Shown: positions 15,420 to 24,570, counted from the first letter of the stretch. The stretch: DNA of 42,531 bases from Nocardia cerradoensis NBRC 101014 (GCF_000308535.1 NZ_BAFW01000382.1:1-42531), one strand, 5' to 3'. The notes: generated by a model not told the origin, from the letters alone. Program-made: numbers and translations.

Positions 15420-16007
15420 ATGACCGACTCAACCCAGACCACGGCCGTCGCACCGCGGCCAGGCAAACGGCAGCGGCTCGTAGCCGCTGCCGTTCAACTC
15501 CTGCACCGACAGGGAGTGCAGAGGACCACGCTCGCCGACATCGCGCAAGCGGCCGAAGTGCCGCCCGGCAATGTCTACTACTACTTCAAAACCAAGGACG
15601 AGGTGGTCACCGCCGCCATCGGCGCCCACCTCCAGCAGATCAGGCGAGACCTGGCCGATATCGACGCTCGCTTCGATTCGCCGAGAAGCCGCCTGAAAGC
15701 CCTCGTGGATCTGTTCACCGCCGACAGCGAGACCGTCGCCCAATACGGTTGCCCCGTCGGCACTCTCTGCTCTGAACTCGACAAACGGCCGGCGCACGAG
15801 GCGTTCCCCGTCGCCGACCTGATACATCTCCCCATCGCCTGGGCCGAAACCCAGTTCCGCGCCCTCGGCCGGGCCGACGCCCACGACCTAGCCCTCGAGC
15901 TCATGGCCGCCTATCAAGGCAGCGCCCTGCTGTCCAACACGCTCCGCGACCCCACCATCCTCACAATCACGGCCCGTCGCCTGACCCACTGGCTGACCAC
16001 GCTGTGA
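15420..16007 (+). CDS. TetR family regulator, co-transcribed with the MFS gene
   Basis: 195 residues from ATG 15420, two bases after the MFS stop. The TetR_N domain is at about residues 18-65 (AAVQLLHRQGVQRTTLADIA, then VPPGNVYYYFKTKDEV), followed by the C-terminal domain of the YfiR-like subgroup with a YGCPVGTLCSEL motif. Operon position makes it a likely autoregulated repressor of the pump. It remains intact, unlike the divergent TetR gene on the other side. Confidence 0.88.
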   Translation: MTDSTQTTAVAPRPGKRQRLVAAAVQLLHRQGVQRTTLADIAQAAEVPPGNVYYYFKTKDEVVTAAIGAHLQQIRRDLADIDARFDSPRSRLKALVDLFTADSETVAQYGCPVGTLCSELDKRPAHEAFPVADLIHLPIAWAETQFRALGRADAHDLALELMAAYQGSALLSNTLRDPTILTITARRLTHWLTTL

Positions 16008-16511
16008 ACGTGCGTCCGGCAACACGGACGGACGCCTGTCGAGAGTCCCCGGACACGCTTTCGGAGAATTGACTCGGCACCACTGGGTGACCGGCGGGCG
16101 GCCGCGCCCACTTCCGGTCCACGGGACCATCTCGACGAGCCCGAGCCGACTGCCGTCGGCCACGCGCACCTATACGTGCGGGTGGCCGGGACATCGCCGG
16201 TGAGCTTCGGACCGTCGCGTCGTGATCTTGTCGCGCCGAAATCCGGTTGGTTGGCTCGTGGGGACGACCTTGCCAAGGTGACAAGGACCAGCGCGGGCGG
16301 GAATTGACGTTTGTGGTGACGTTCGGCTCTGGCGCCGGCACCGCTGGACAACGGCCGGTATCCGGTGCGCGGCCGGCTGGTGCGAACAAGCTCCGGACCG
16401 CGGCGCTCACTCTAGGCGGCGAAGCAAGCACGGGCCGTTGACCCCGGTTCGTAGCGGGGCGCCAGCTGGGACCCTTGTGTGCCAGACGAACCGCCGGCGA
16501 CCCGATCTCGC
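16008..16511. other. Intergenic stretch without a recognisable gene
   Basis: About 500 bp between the TetR stop and the end of the HxlR gene. Open frames exist on both strands, but their translations are Arg/Pro/Ser-rich and show no domain pattern, no ribosome-binding site and no signal or membrane segments. I see no strong hairpin followed by a T-run. It could hold degraded sequence, given the decayed surroundings. Confidence 0.5.
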
Positions 16512-17027
16512 TCACGGTGTTGTGCGGTCGCCCACGGAATTCAGCACGGTCGCGATCAGCGCGGTACCTTCGCCGGTGCGGCCGCCCGGACCCGGCTGAT
16601 AGACAACCGATTCCGGCGTCAGCTCGCCGCCGCAGCCATCGCATGTCACCTTCGCCTCGACTCGATGACCGCACGGGCGATGGTGCAGAACCAGCGGTGG
16701 CCCCTCGGCCCCGGATTCCCATTTGTCACCCCACGCCATGAGGGCGAACAGCACCGGAATCAACTCCTGACCCTTGTCGGTCAGGTGGTATTCGTATCGG
16801 TCGGGCCGCTGGTCGTATCGGTGACGGCGCAGTACGCCCTGGTCCAACAGCCGCTGCAATCGCTGGCTCAGCACGTTGGTGGCGATACCGAGGTCGCGCT
16901 GCAACTCCTCGAACCGCCGCAGGCCCAGCGCCGCATCGCGAAGGATCAGCAGGGTCCACGAGTCTCCGACGATCGACGCCGAACGCGCGATCGAGCACGC
17001 GATCTCGTTAAAGTTCGTTCGCCCCAT
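16512..17027 (-). CDS. HxlR family transcriptional regulator
   Basis: 171 residues from ATG 17027; an upstream start at 17051 would add 8. The winged-helix core is standard for HxlR: CSIARSASIVGDSWTLLILR, LGIATNVLSQRLQRLLDQGV, then a wing with YEYHLTDKGQELIPVLFAL. The C-terminal extension carries HRPCGHRV and CDGCGGEL, a possible Cys/His metal-binding ribbon present in some members. It is divergent from the NTF2-like gene, with only 46 bp between starts and an inverted repeat there, so it probably controls that gene and itself. Confidence 0.88.
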   Translation of the reverse strand: MGRTNFNEIACSIARSASIVGDSWTLLILRDAALGLRRFEELQRDLGIATNVLSQRLQRLLDQGVLRRHRYDQRPDRYEYHLTDKGQELIPVLFALMAWGDKWESGAEGPPLVLHHRPCGHRVEAKVTCDGCGGELTPESVVYQPGPGGRTGEGTALIATVLNSVGDRTTP

Positions 17028-17044
17028 CTTCCAGTCCCTTGCTT

Positions 17045-17063
17045 TAAGCAAGCTAGCTGCTTA
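17045..17063. promoter_or_regulatory. Candidate HxlR operator, TAAGCA-N7-TGCTTA
   Basis: Exact inverted hexamers separated by 7 bp, in the 46-bp divergent gap between the HxlR gene and the NTF2-like gene. The spacer itself contains GCTAGC. Winged-helix dimers of this family use such short inverted repeats. No binding evidence is available. Confidence 0.5.
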
Positions 17064-17073
17064 CAGTCGTTTT

Positions 17074-17505
17074 ATGTATCACACCATCGTACGGTTCCTG
17101 GTCCGGAGAACGTGGCGCCGGACCGGCTCGGGTGATCACGACGCCGCCGTGGCGATGGCGGCGCCGGACCTGCGATTCCGCTTCCTCGGCGATACCCCGC
17201 TCGGTGCCGATCTGCGCGGACCGGAGGCGTTTCGCGATTGGTTCGCGCGCTTCGATCAACTGCTGCCGGGACTGCGCCTGGAATTGGTGGATGTGGTCTC
17301 CAGCGGCCCGCCCTGGAGAACGAAGGTCGCGGTCCAGCTGCGGGTGAGTGGAACCCTGGCCGACGGCAGCGGTTACCGCAACACCGCGATGCAGTGGCTC
17401 ACCCTGCGCTGGGGCAAGCTGGTGGACGATCTGGTCCTGGAGGACACCCTGACCCTGCAACGCGCCCTCGACCGGCAGCAGGCAGAGGGGGCGACCGCCC
17501 GATAG
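17074..17505 (+). CDS. NTF2-like (SnoaL-type) small protein
   Basis: 143 residues from ATG 17074. The pattern fits the NTF2/SnoaL fold of about 130 residues: an N-terminal helix, DLRFRFLGDTPLGADLRGPE, FRDWFARFDQLLPGLRLEL and the final strand pattern NTAMQWLTLRWGKLVDDLV. Members are enzymes or binding proteins for small hydrophobic ligands; no active-site set is clear here. A mild ribosome-binding site is seen, with the HxlR-type inverted repeat just upstream, so expression probably responds to the HxlR ligand. Confidence 0.72.
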   Translation: MYHTIVRFLVRRTWRRTGSGDHDAAVAMAAPDLRFRFLGDTPLGADLRGPEAFRDWFARFDQLLPGLRLELVDVVSSGPPWRTKVAVQLRVSGTLADGSGYRNTAMQWLTLRWGKLVDDLVLEDTLTLQRALDRQQAEGATAR

Positions 17506-17688
17506 CTATGAGGTCGGCACCACCCGATAGACGATCTCTACGCCGCCACCGGCCAACGGGCGCGAACTCTCGAATTCGAGATCCGTCCGCGCATCCAGCG
17601 AATCCGTCAGGCGCACACCGCCGCTGACGACGAACTGCCTTGTCGGCAGCAGGCCAGGAAGGATGTGTTGTGGCGAATCCTATGGCAC
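17506..17688 (-). pseudogene. C-terminal relic of a RibD/dihydrofolate-reductase-family protein
   Basis: On the minus strand a frame from about 17685 to the TAG at 17506-17508 reads GGVRLTDSLDARTDLEFE, then SSRPLAGGGVEIVYRV. This resembles the last strands of RibD C-terminal-domain proteins, which commonly end GTRLF...LEL...GVVHLRYRV. No start codon or N-terminal domain is present; an in-frame stop precedes it. Further up (17690-17877) the minus strand has open frames such as RPISVLLNTPGMDD that may be more of a decayed gene, but I cannot name it. The fragment abuts the stop of the NTF2-like gene. Confidence 0.4.
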
Positions 17689-17947
17689 CCGACTGCATTC
17701 GGTGTGTCCTCGGGAACTGCACCGCGAACGCTTCGTGGGTGTGCTGATCGCGACCACGATGCAGCAGTGGCTGGCGAGGTCTTCCGCTCGGGCGGTGCTC
17801 CATCCGGTCGTGTCGTCCATTCCGGGGGTGTTCAGCAGCACCGAGATCGGTCTCCCGTCGGCGGTGTGCCGGCCCAACCCGCGCCGTGCGGCAATTCAGA
17901 TACTCTGCTTTGAAATTCTTCTCCGGCGCAGTGAAGGATACCTGCCT

Positions 17948-18790
17948 ATGGCCACCGATAAGGCGGACACGTCGTTCATGCCGATGGTGATCGCGGCCTG
18001 CGAACAGCGTGAGTCGCCGCAGCAGCGCCTTCTCACCGACGGACTGGCCGCCACGATGCTGCCCGCGCCGCTGCGCGCCCTGCTCGGGCTTCGCGTGGTC
18101 CGCACCCGGTTGGCTGTGCTGATGGACCGCGACGCGCCCGGGATCTGGAACAGCATCGCCTGCCGCAAGCGGTATCTCGACGATGCCGTCGCGCAGGCGA
18201 TCGCCGATGGCATCGCCCAGATCGTGGTGCTGGGTGCCGGATTCGACACCCGCGCCGCACGTTTCACCGCCGCATCCGAGGTCACCGCGGTGGAAGTGGA
18301 CCTGCCCCGTACCGTCGCGCGTAAGCGTCGCCGGCTCGGCGACAGTCGGGTCGTCCTGGCGCCCATCGACTTCGAGCACGACGACCTGGCCACCGTTCTG
18401 ACGGACCACGGCTACGATCCGGCCCACCCGGCGATCATCGTCTGGGAGGGCGTCACCCAGTACCTGACGGCCGATGCCGTGCACGACACCCTGCATGCCT
18501 TCGACAGTGCGGCATCCGGCACCCGGCTCGCCTTCACCTATGTCCGTCAGGAGTTTCTGGACGGCACCGAACTCTACGACGCGCCCGGCCTACGTCGCCG
18601 CTTCGTCGACACGGGTGTCTGGCGGTTCGGCCTGCGCCCTGCCGAGGTTGCGGAATTGCTCTCCTGCTTCGGCTGGCACGAACACGAGCAGGTCGGCCGG
18701 GACGAATACCGCGAGCGCTACCTCGAACCGGTGGGTCGCATCGGACCGGTCTCGCCGGTCGAGCGCTGCGTGGCGGCTGTCAAGAACTGA
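17948..18790 (+). CDS. Class I SAM-dependent methyltransferase (LCM/TIGR00027-like)
   Basis: 280 residues from ATG 17948; the upstream open extension looks non-coding. Motif I is IVVLGAGFDTRAAR near residue 98, followed by the acidic AVEVDLPRTVARKRRRL and the GVTQYL segment typical of the leucine-carboxyl-methyltransferase-like family that is expanded in Mycobacterium and Nocardia. The substrate is unknown, and polyketide or other O-methylation has been suggested for relatives. No clear operon partners: the upstream region is a relic and the downstream genes face it. Confidence 0.85.
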   Translation: MATDKADTSFMPMVIAACEQRESPQQRLLTDGLAATMLPAPLRALLGLRVVRTRLAVLMDRDAPGIWNSIACRKRYLDDAVAQAIADGIAQIVVLGAGFDTRAARFTAASEVTAVEVDLPRTVARKRRRLGDSRVVLAPIDFEHDDLATVLTDHGYDPAHPAIIVWEGVTQYLTADAVHDTLHAFDSAASGTRLAFTYVRQEFLDGTELYDAPGLRRRFVDTGVWRFGLRPAEVAELLSCFGWHEHEQVGRDEYRERYLEPVGRIGPVSPVERCVAAVKN

Positions 18791-19150
18791 TCGTCTCCGG
18801 CAGCGCTGTCCGGAGATGTCAGCAGGCGGCCCAACAGGCCTCCCGGGCCACTGAGCTGGGAGACCAGCTGCGTCCACAGCCGCTGGTCAGCTGCCTGCCG
18901 GACCTCGAAGATACAGCGTTCCAGGGGCCTCATCCCCGGCAGCAGGGCCGGCCGTTCGGGGAACGTGCGCATCGCCAGGGACTGTCGATCAACGACGTCC
19001 TTTCGTCCCCGCAGTCGCAGCAGCCGGTTTCGGATGCCTGATCGGGTGGGGAATCCACGCCTCAGTTGTTCGCCCAGCGGCTCGAAGTTCAGTTGCTCGA
19101 TCAGCCACTCCGCAGATCCAGCCTTCACGAGTTGTTGACAGCAGTGTTTG
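18791..19150 (-). other. Intergenic region with one weak ORF (minus, 19128 to 18718)
   Basis: A 136-codon minus-strand frame starts at GTG 19128 and runs into the end of the methyltransferase gene. Its first half has plausible composition (EWLIEQLNFEPLGEQL, then RPLERCIFEVRQAADQRLW), but it has no ribosome-binding site and I recognise no family. A TGACA-N8-TGTCA inverted repeat is near 19136-19153. It is either a decayed gene or spurious. Confidence 0.3.
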
Positions 19151-20200
19151 TCAGGGGCGGAGCAGTTCGCCTGCGCGGGGGGCGCTGTCGCTCACCGGCA
19201 GAAGATTCGTCAAGGTCTTCAGTCCGGGGAGGTCCAGTCCGCCGCCGTCGCGGGTGGCTCGGCCCAGCAGTTGTTGCAGCGTGGTGTTGAGCGGCGCGGC
19301 GACGCCGTGCAGGCGGGCGAGCAGTGCGATTTCGCCGTTGAGGTAATCGATTTCGTTGCCGGCCGCGCCGCGTGCGAAGCTCTGCCAGGTGGATTGGCGC
19401 CCGGGGGGTGCGGTGTTTCGGGTGGCGCGTTGTCGACTGAAGACGGAGGCGAGCGCGACCGGCTCGTGAAACGTGATTCCGGCTGCGGCGAGAACCAGCC
19501 GGGCTTCGGTGACCAATGCGGCACCGACCGCGGCCTTGGCGGATGGGTCGCCGCTGAGAACCTCGAGACCGTTCTTCACACTGTGCAGGATTTTCGCGGC
19601 TTTGTGGGCGCGGATATCCGGTACGGCCTCGGCATGGAAGTTCGCTTTCCCGAGGTCGTCGACCAGGGTTGCCACGGCACTTCCGCCGCGGGCGGAGTCA
19701 CCGGTGGCGAGTCCGGCGATCATCGCGCCGACAGTCGGGCTCGCGCCGACGTGAATTTCCCCGAGGCGCTCGTAGCGGGCGGAAACCAGCAGGACGGCGC
19801 CGATCACGGAGGCGAACCAGCGAGCCACCATGCCTTCGGCGGCCAACCCGTTCTGCACGGTCACCACCGGGATGTGGTCGGCGGACAGGCCTGTCACGGC
19901 GCCGTCGGGATTTCGAACGTCGCGCCAGGCCATGTCCTCGGCGGCGGCACCCACATCCTGGGTTTTGGCGGTGAGTACAAGGATATCGCCGGTGTGCAAC
20001 GCCAAGTCGTCGGTTGTCGCCGCGACGGGCAGGCGCACGTTCCGGATGCCCGTCGGGGTGTGATACTTCACGGGGTGCTGCCGGAAGTACCGTAGCGCGT
20101 CGCCGCGGGCAATCAGTAGGACGTCCTGTCCGCTGTCGGCCAGTTCCACGGCCAGCGTCGTCCCGACCGCTCCGGCACCGACGATCACATAGCGAGTCAC
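19151..20200 (-). CDS. 2-dehydropantoate 2-reductase-like (ApbA/PanE family) oxidoreductase
   Basis: 349 residues from GTG 20200, overlapping the DUF1684 stop (GTGA). The Rossmann motif VIVGAGAVGTTLA is at residues 5-17, with the ketopantoate-reductase pattern of TVQNGLAAE near 130 and a C-terminal helical domain containing EIDYLNGEI. PanE reduces ketopantoate to pantoate with NADPH in CoA synthesis. The context, last gene of an ABC-importer and flavin-monooxygenase operon, suggests a different 2-keto acid or a catabolic role. A length over 300 residues is usual for paralogues of this type. Confidence 0.82.
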   Translation of the reverse strand: MTRYVIVGAGAVGTTLAVELADSGQDVLLIARGDALRYFRQHPVKYHTPTGIRNVRLPVAATTDDLALHTGDILVLTAKTQDVGAAAEDMAWRDVRNPDGAVTGLSADHIPVVTVQNGLAAEGMVARWFASVIGAVLLVSARYERLGEIHVGASPTVGAMIAGLATGDSARGGSAVATLVDDLGKANFHAEAVPDIRAHKAAKILHSVKNGLEVLSGDPSAKAAVGAALVTEARLVLAAAGITFHEPVALASVFSRQRATRNTAPPGRQSTWQSFARGAAGNEIDYLNGEIALLARLHGVAAPLNTTLQQLLGRATRDGGGLDLPGLKTLTNLLPVSDSAPRAGELLRP

Positions 20201-20958
20201 CGCGGTGCCGAATCGCTGTAGCGCAGGCGGGTTTCGCCCGCCCGGATCGGGATGTCGAGCCGGTTCGGGGCCGGTGGGAGGGGGCACAGGTAGTGGTCGG
20301 AGAAGGTGCAGGGGGGCAGATAGGCGCGGTTGAAATCGACGGTGACCCGGCCGCTGTGGTCCGGCGGTGGCACAGTCAGGAAGCGGAACCGCTGGGTTTC
20401 GGTGCCGTTGGTGGCGTCGGCGAAGGTGATCTGCGTGTCTCCCTCGGGTGTGCGCACGCCCTCGAAGGCGATGTCACGGCCGCCGACGGTGAGATGGATG
20501 CGCGATGCCGCGTTCTCACTGACGAATCCGTCGATGTGGTCGAGTCGCAGTGTGGCCGAGATCTTTTCGGCGACGCCCTCGATCACCCATGCGCGGTCGG
20601 GGGCGAATGCGTCGATACCCGCCAGTCCGGTCCGGGTCGCGGCCTGCGGGTCGAACACCCGCAGCGCGAGTTCGCCGGCCCGAATCAACGGCTGCAGCAG
20701 AAGGGCGCCGAGTACATGCCCACGGCCGGGCTCGAGTTCCACCCGGAACCCGTCCGCGTCCGCGCCGACGGCGCGGCCGTCGACCGCAACCCAGGCACCG
20801 GGTAGGCCGTCGATATGGATCGGCTCGTCGCCGAGCCAGTGGGTTCCGATCGCCGCGGCCAGTCCGTGCGCGGCGGTGGCGAGGGCGATACGTTCGGCCC
20901 GCCATGCGTGCCAGTCGGCCGACCACAGGTCGATGTCCGGTGTCGTGGATGCGGTCAC
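20197..20958 (-). CDS. DUF1684 domain protein
   Basis: 253 residues from GTG 20958, chosen because GGAAAGG lies just upstream. It shows the DUF1684 layout: N-terminal W-x-x-WRAER, a central beta-rich part, and the diagnostic end DFNRAYLPPCTFSDHYLCPL with PAPNRLDIPIRAGE. The function of the family is not established. It lies 58 bp after the ABC ATPase gene and overlaps the PanE-like gene, so it belongs to the importer operon. It is cytoplasmic, with no signal peptide. Confidence 0.85.
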   Translation of the reverse strand: MTASTTPDIDLWSADWHAWRAERIALATAAHGLAAAIGTHWLGDEPIHIDGLPGAWVAVDGRAVGADADGFRVELEPGRGHVLGALLLQPLIRAGELALRVFDPQAATRTGLAGIDAFAPDRAWVIEGVAEKISATLRLDHIDGFVSENAASRIHLTVGGRDIAFEGVRTPEGDTQITFADATNGTETQRFRFLTVPPPDHSGRVTVDFNRAYLPPCTFSDHYLCPLPPAPNRLDIPIRAGETRLRYSDSAPR

Positions 20959-21016
20959 GGTTATGCCTTTCCAATGTTTTGGATTGAATGTGGTTGCGGG
21001 GCAGAGCAATACGCGC

Positions 21017-22693
21017 TCAGGACGGGGCCGTGGCTCGCCGGCCGGGTATCGCCGCGAGCAGTCGCTGGGTGTACTCGTGCGCAGGGTTGCGGAACACCTC
21101 TGCGGCCGGGCCGGATTCGATCACCCTTCCGCGTTCGAATACCGAAACGGTGTGCGCCAGCTGCCCGACCACGGCGAGGTCGTGAGAGACGAACACATAG
21201 GTCAGGCCCAGCCGTTGCTGCAGGTCCGCGAGCAGCGTGAGAATCTGCTGCTGCACCGAAACGTCCAGGGCCGAAACGGGTTCGTCGAGCAGCACCACCT
21301 CCGGCTCCAGCGCCAGCGCGCGGCCGATCGCGACCCGCTGACGTTGCCCGCCGGACAGTTCGGCGGGGCGTCGATCGAGGAAGGTGCGTGGTAGCGCTAC
21401 CTGGTCGAGCAGTTCCAGGGCTCGTGCCCGGCGGCTACGCCGGTCGCCGATGCCGAAGGACACCAGTGGCTCGACGATGCTGTCGCCGACGGTGAATCGG
21501 GGATCCAAGGACGCGAACGGATTCTGGTGCACCAGCTGGAAGCGGCGCCGCAACGGTCGCAGCCGCCGCCAGCTGAGCCCGGTGAGATCCGTGCCGTCGA
21601 AACGGACGGTGCCGGTCGTGGGTTTGGTCAGCGCCATGGCGATGCGCAGGGTCGTGGTCTTCCCGGACCCCGATTCGCCGACCAGCGCATGGGTGCGCCC
21701 GGCTGCCACGCGAATCGAGACGTCGTCGAGGGCGAGAGTGGTGGGCCGCCCGGGAGTGCCACGCGCGGAACGGAATTCCTTGGACACCGCGACGAGTTCG
21801 AGGATCGGTTCGGCCACCTCCACCTCGTCGGGCCGCAGCGTGAACCGGGGTTCGACCACTCCGCCGTGGGCGAGAGCCGGCGCGGCGGCGATGAGGCCGC
21901 GCGTGTAGGGGTGCTCGGGGTCGATCAGGATCGCCGCGGGCGTGCCCTCCTCGACGATCCGCCCGCGCCGCATCACCACCACCCGGTCGGCACGGTCGGC
22001 GGCCACGGCGAGGTCGTGGGTGATGATCAGCAGTGCGGTACCACTGCCACGCACCAACGACTCGAGATGGTCGAGGATGCGCGCCTGGACGGTCACGTCG
22101 AGCGCACTGGTGGGCTCGTCGGCGATGATGAGGTCGGGCTTACCCGCCAGAGCGATGGCGATCAGCACGCGCTGGCGCTGGCCGCCCGACAATTCGTGCG
22201 GGTACCGGTGCAGATGGCGTTCGGGTTCGTCAAGCCCCGCTCGGCGCAAGGTGTCGAGCACCTCCGCATGCAGTTCGGGGCCGCGAAGGCCGCGCAGCTT
22301 CACCGCCTCGGCCACCTGCTTGCCGATCCGCTGGGTCGGATTCAGCCCGACCATCGGGTCCTGCGGAATCAACCCCACCGTCGCGCCGCGCAGCGCTCGC
22401 AGGGCCTTCTCACCGGCTCCCACGAGCTCGGTTCCGGCGACGCGAACCGAGCCGCCGGTGATCTGTGCCCGATCGGGCAGCAGGCCGATGACGGCGAGTG
22501 CGGTGGTGGTCTTGCCGGACCCGGATTCGCCGACCAGCGCGACGATTTCGCCGCGGCGAACGCGCAGTCCGACATCGCGCACAGCCGGTTCGACGATGCC
22601 CTCGCGCCGGTAGCCCACTTCGAGCCCCTCGATCTCGACGATCGCCGAGTCCTGCGTGGCCACGGTTTCCGCGATTGCGGCGGCGTTCGTCAT
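21017..22693 (-). CDS. Fused double ATPase of a Dpp/Opp-type ABC importer
   Basis: 558 residues with two complete ATP-binding domains. Domain 1 has Walker A GESGSGKT at 55-62, LSGGQ at 168-172 and Walker B LIIADEP at 188-194. Domain 2 has Walker A at 339-346, LSGGQ at 446-450 and Walker B VVLLDEP at 466-472. This is the OppD-OppF fusion seen in many actinobacterial peptide/nickel-type importers. ATG 22693 overlaps the stop of the permease gene (ATGA); the frame is also open further upstream, but as antisense of the permease. It energises uptake of the cluster substrate. Confidence 0.93.
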   Translation of the reverse strand: MTNAAAIAETVATQDSAIVEIEGLEVGYRREGIVEPAVRDVGLRVRRGEIVALVGESGSGKTTTALAVIGLLPDRAQITGGSVRVAGTELVGAGEKALRALRGATVGLIPQDPMVGLNPTQRIGKQVAEAVKLRGLRGPELHAEVLDTLRRAGLDEPERHLHRYPHELSGGQRQRVLIAIALAGKPDLIIADEPTSALDVTVQARILDHLESLVRGSGTALLIITHDLAVAADRADRVVVMRRGRIVEEGTPAAILIDPEHPYTRGLIAAAPALAHGGVVEPRFTLRPDEVEVAEPILELVAVSKEFRSARGTPGRPTTLALDDVSIRVAAGRTHALVGESGSGKTTTLRIAMALTKPTTGTVRFDGTDLTGLSWRRLRPLRRRFQLVHQNPFASLDPRFTVGDSIVEPLVSFGIGDRRSRRARALELLDQVALPRTFLDRRPAELSGGQRQRVAIGRALALEPEVVLLDEPVSALDVSVQQQILTLLADLQQRLGLTYVFVSHDLAVVGQLAHTVSVFERGRVIESGPAAEVFRNPAHEYTQRLLAAIPGRRATAPS

Positions 22694-23583
22694 CGCTTCC
22701 ACTCCTGCAGCGTCTTGGCGATGTGATTGAGCGACAGCACGGTGAACACGATCACCGCGCCGGGCAACAGCGACACCCACGGCGCGGTCACCAGAAAGTT
22801 GCGGCCACCGGCGACCAGCGACCCCCATTCGGCTTGCGGTGGCGCCGCGCCGAAGCCTAGGAAGCTCAGTGCCGCGACGGCGATGATCGCGGTCCCGAAG
22901 TCCAGCACCGACAACGCCAGCACCGGCCCCCACGAGTTGGGCAGTACATGGCGCAGCAACACTCTCGGCCACGAGGCGCCGCCGGCGCGGGCGGCCTCGA
23001 CGTACGGGAGTGTCTTGACGCGCAATACCTCCGACCGCGTGGTTCGCGCGAAGCCGGGCAGGATTCCGACCCCGACGGCGATGGCCACCGGGATGGTTCC
23101 GAATCCCAGCGCGGTCACGATCGCCAAGGCGGACAGCAGCCCCGGAATCGCGAGCAGGACATCGACTCCGCGCATGACGACCGAATCGGTGGCCCCGCCG
23201 AAGAAGCCGGATACCAGTCCGAGGGCCAGCCCGGCGATCAGGGCGATGCCGACGGCGATGAGGGCTGCCTGCACCGTCAGGCCCGAACCGTAGAGCGTGC
23301 GCGCCCACAGGTCCCGCCCGACATCGTCGGTACCGAAAAGGTGAGTCGCACTGGGTGGTCGCAGTCGCTGGGCCGGTGCGGTGGCGTACGGGTCGTGGGA
23401 GGTGAACACCGACGGCACGAAGGCCGAGGCGATCACACCCGCGACGATCGCCAGCGCTGCGACGAATCCGGGCCGGCGGGCCAGCCGCACCGCATTCCGG
23501 TGCAGCAGTGCGCGGCGTCGCGGTATCGCGGGCTCCGCTGCGGTGACGATGTCCTCCGGAGCCTCGGCCAGGACCTGGACCAT
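22690..23583 (-). CDS. Dpp/Opp-type ABC importer permease (DppC-like)
   Basis: 297 residues. An N-terminal cytoplasmic stretch, a first membrane helix at about 38-58, a periplasmic loop with the family motif HLFGTDDVGRDLWARTLYG, and five more helices including the EAA-like loop EAARAGGASWPRVLLRHVLPN. The ending WGSLVAGGRNFLVTAPW is typical of DppC/OppC. It follows the DppB-like gene directly (1 bp gap) and overlaps the ATPase gene. Confidence 0.92.
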   Translation of the reverse strand: MVQVLAEAPEDIVTAAEPAIPRRRALLHRNAVRLARRPGFVAALAIVAGVIASAFVPSVFTSHDPYATAPAQRLRPPSATHLFGTDDVGRDLWARTLYGSGLTVQAALIAVGIALIAGLALGLVSGFFGGATDSVVMRGVDVLLAIPGLLSALAIVTALGFGTIPVAIAVGVGILPGFARTTRSEVLRVKTLPYVEAARAGGASWPRVLLRHVLPNSWGPVLALSVLDFGTAIIAVAALSFLGFGAAPPQAEWGSLVAGGRNFLVTAPWVSLLPGAVIVFTVLSLNHIAKTLQEWKR

Positions 23584-23584
23584 G

Positions 23585-24541
23585 TCAGCTCACCTCCGCT
23601 TTCGTGGCATGTGTGATGCGAGGATCCAGGAGTGGGTACAGCAGGTCGACGACCAGATTGACCAGGACGAATCCGGTCGCGGCGATGACGACGATGCCCA
23701 GCACCACCGGAATGTCCTTGGCCAGTACGGCTTCCTGTGCGAGCCGGCCGATCCCGTTGCGGCTGAACACCGTTTCGACGACGATCGCGCTGGTTACCGT
23801 CGTGCCCACCAGAAGTCCGAGGATGGTCAGCGCCGGGAGCAGCGCATTGCGAAACGCGTGCCGCAGTTGCACCGCGGACCGCGACAGCCCCTTGGCCCTG
23901 GCGGTGACGATGTACTGCTCACCCAATGTCTCGTCGAAACTGTGGGTGAGTACCTGGGCCAGCTGGGCCGACGACGGTAGCGCCATGGTGACGACCGGCA
24001 GCACCTGCGATCGCCATCCGGCGCTACCCGACGACGGCACCCAGCCCAGGTCGAAGGCGAAGACCTGAATAAGTAACAGCGCCACCAGGAACGAGGGGAT
24101 CGCGACACCGAGCGCGGGTATCCGGTCGAGCACCGTGCGCAGCGGCCGGAATCGGACGAACGCGGCGAGGTAGGCGACGACGGTGCCGACCACCACCGCA
24201 AGAGTTCCGGCGAGGATACTCAGCAGCAGTGTCCCGCCGAGCCGGTCGCCGATCAGCTGGGTGACCGGCATATGTTTGGCGATCGAGGTGCCGAAGTTGC
24301 CGTGCAATGCGCCGGTCAGTGCGGAGATGTACTGATCGAGTATCGGGCGGTCGAGTCCGTACTCCGCCTTGGCGGCGGTGAGCTGTTGCGGTGTCAGCGA
24401 ATCGGTCTCGATGCCGGCCGCGCCGAGCTGGATCGAGACCGGGTCACTGGGCAGCAGATACAGCACGACGAAGGTGAGTGTGAACGCCGCCCACAGCACC
24501 ACGACGGCCTGTGCGATGCGGCGGGCAGCGTAGCTGGTCAC
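23585..24541 (-). CDS. Dpp/Opp-type ABC importer permease (DppB-like)
   Basis: 318 residues from GTG 24541, with GAAGGAA a few bases upstream. The start RRIAQAVVVLWAAFTLTFVV with LLPSDP, then EYGLDRPILDQYISAL, GNFGTSI and the EAA-type loop ARAKGLSRSAVQLRHAFRNA, is characteristic of DppB/OppB. Six membrane helices. It follows the substrate-binding protein gene by 29 bp. With the next two genes it makes a complete importer. Confidence 0.92.
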   Translation of the reverse strand: MTSYAARRIAQAVVVLWAAFTLTFVVLYLLPSDPVSIQLGAAGIETDSLTPQQLTAAKAEYGLDRPILDQYISALTGALHGNFGTSIAKHMPVTQLIGDRLGGTLLLSILAGTLAVVVGTVVAYLAAFVRFRPLRTVLDRIPALGVAIPSFLVALLLIQVFAFDLGWVPSSGSAGWRSQVLPVVTMALPSSAQLAQVLTHSFDETLGEQYIVTARAKGLSRSAVQLRHAFRNALLPALTILGLLVGTTVTSAIVVETVFSRNGIGRLAQEAVLAKDIPVVLGIVVIAATGFVLVNLVVDLLYPLLDPRITHATKAEVS

Positions 24542-24570
24542 GGTATCTTCCTTCTCTCGCGGGGACGGCG

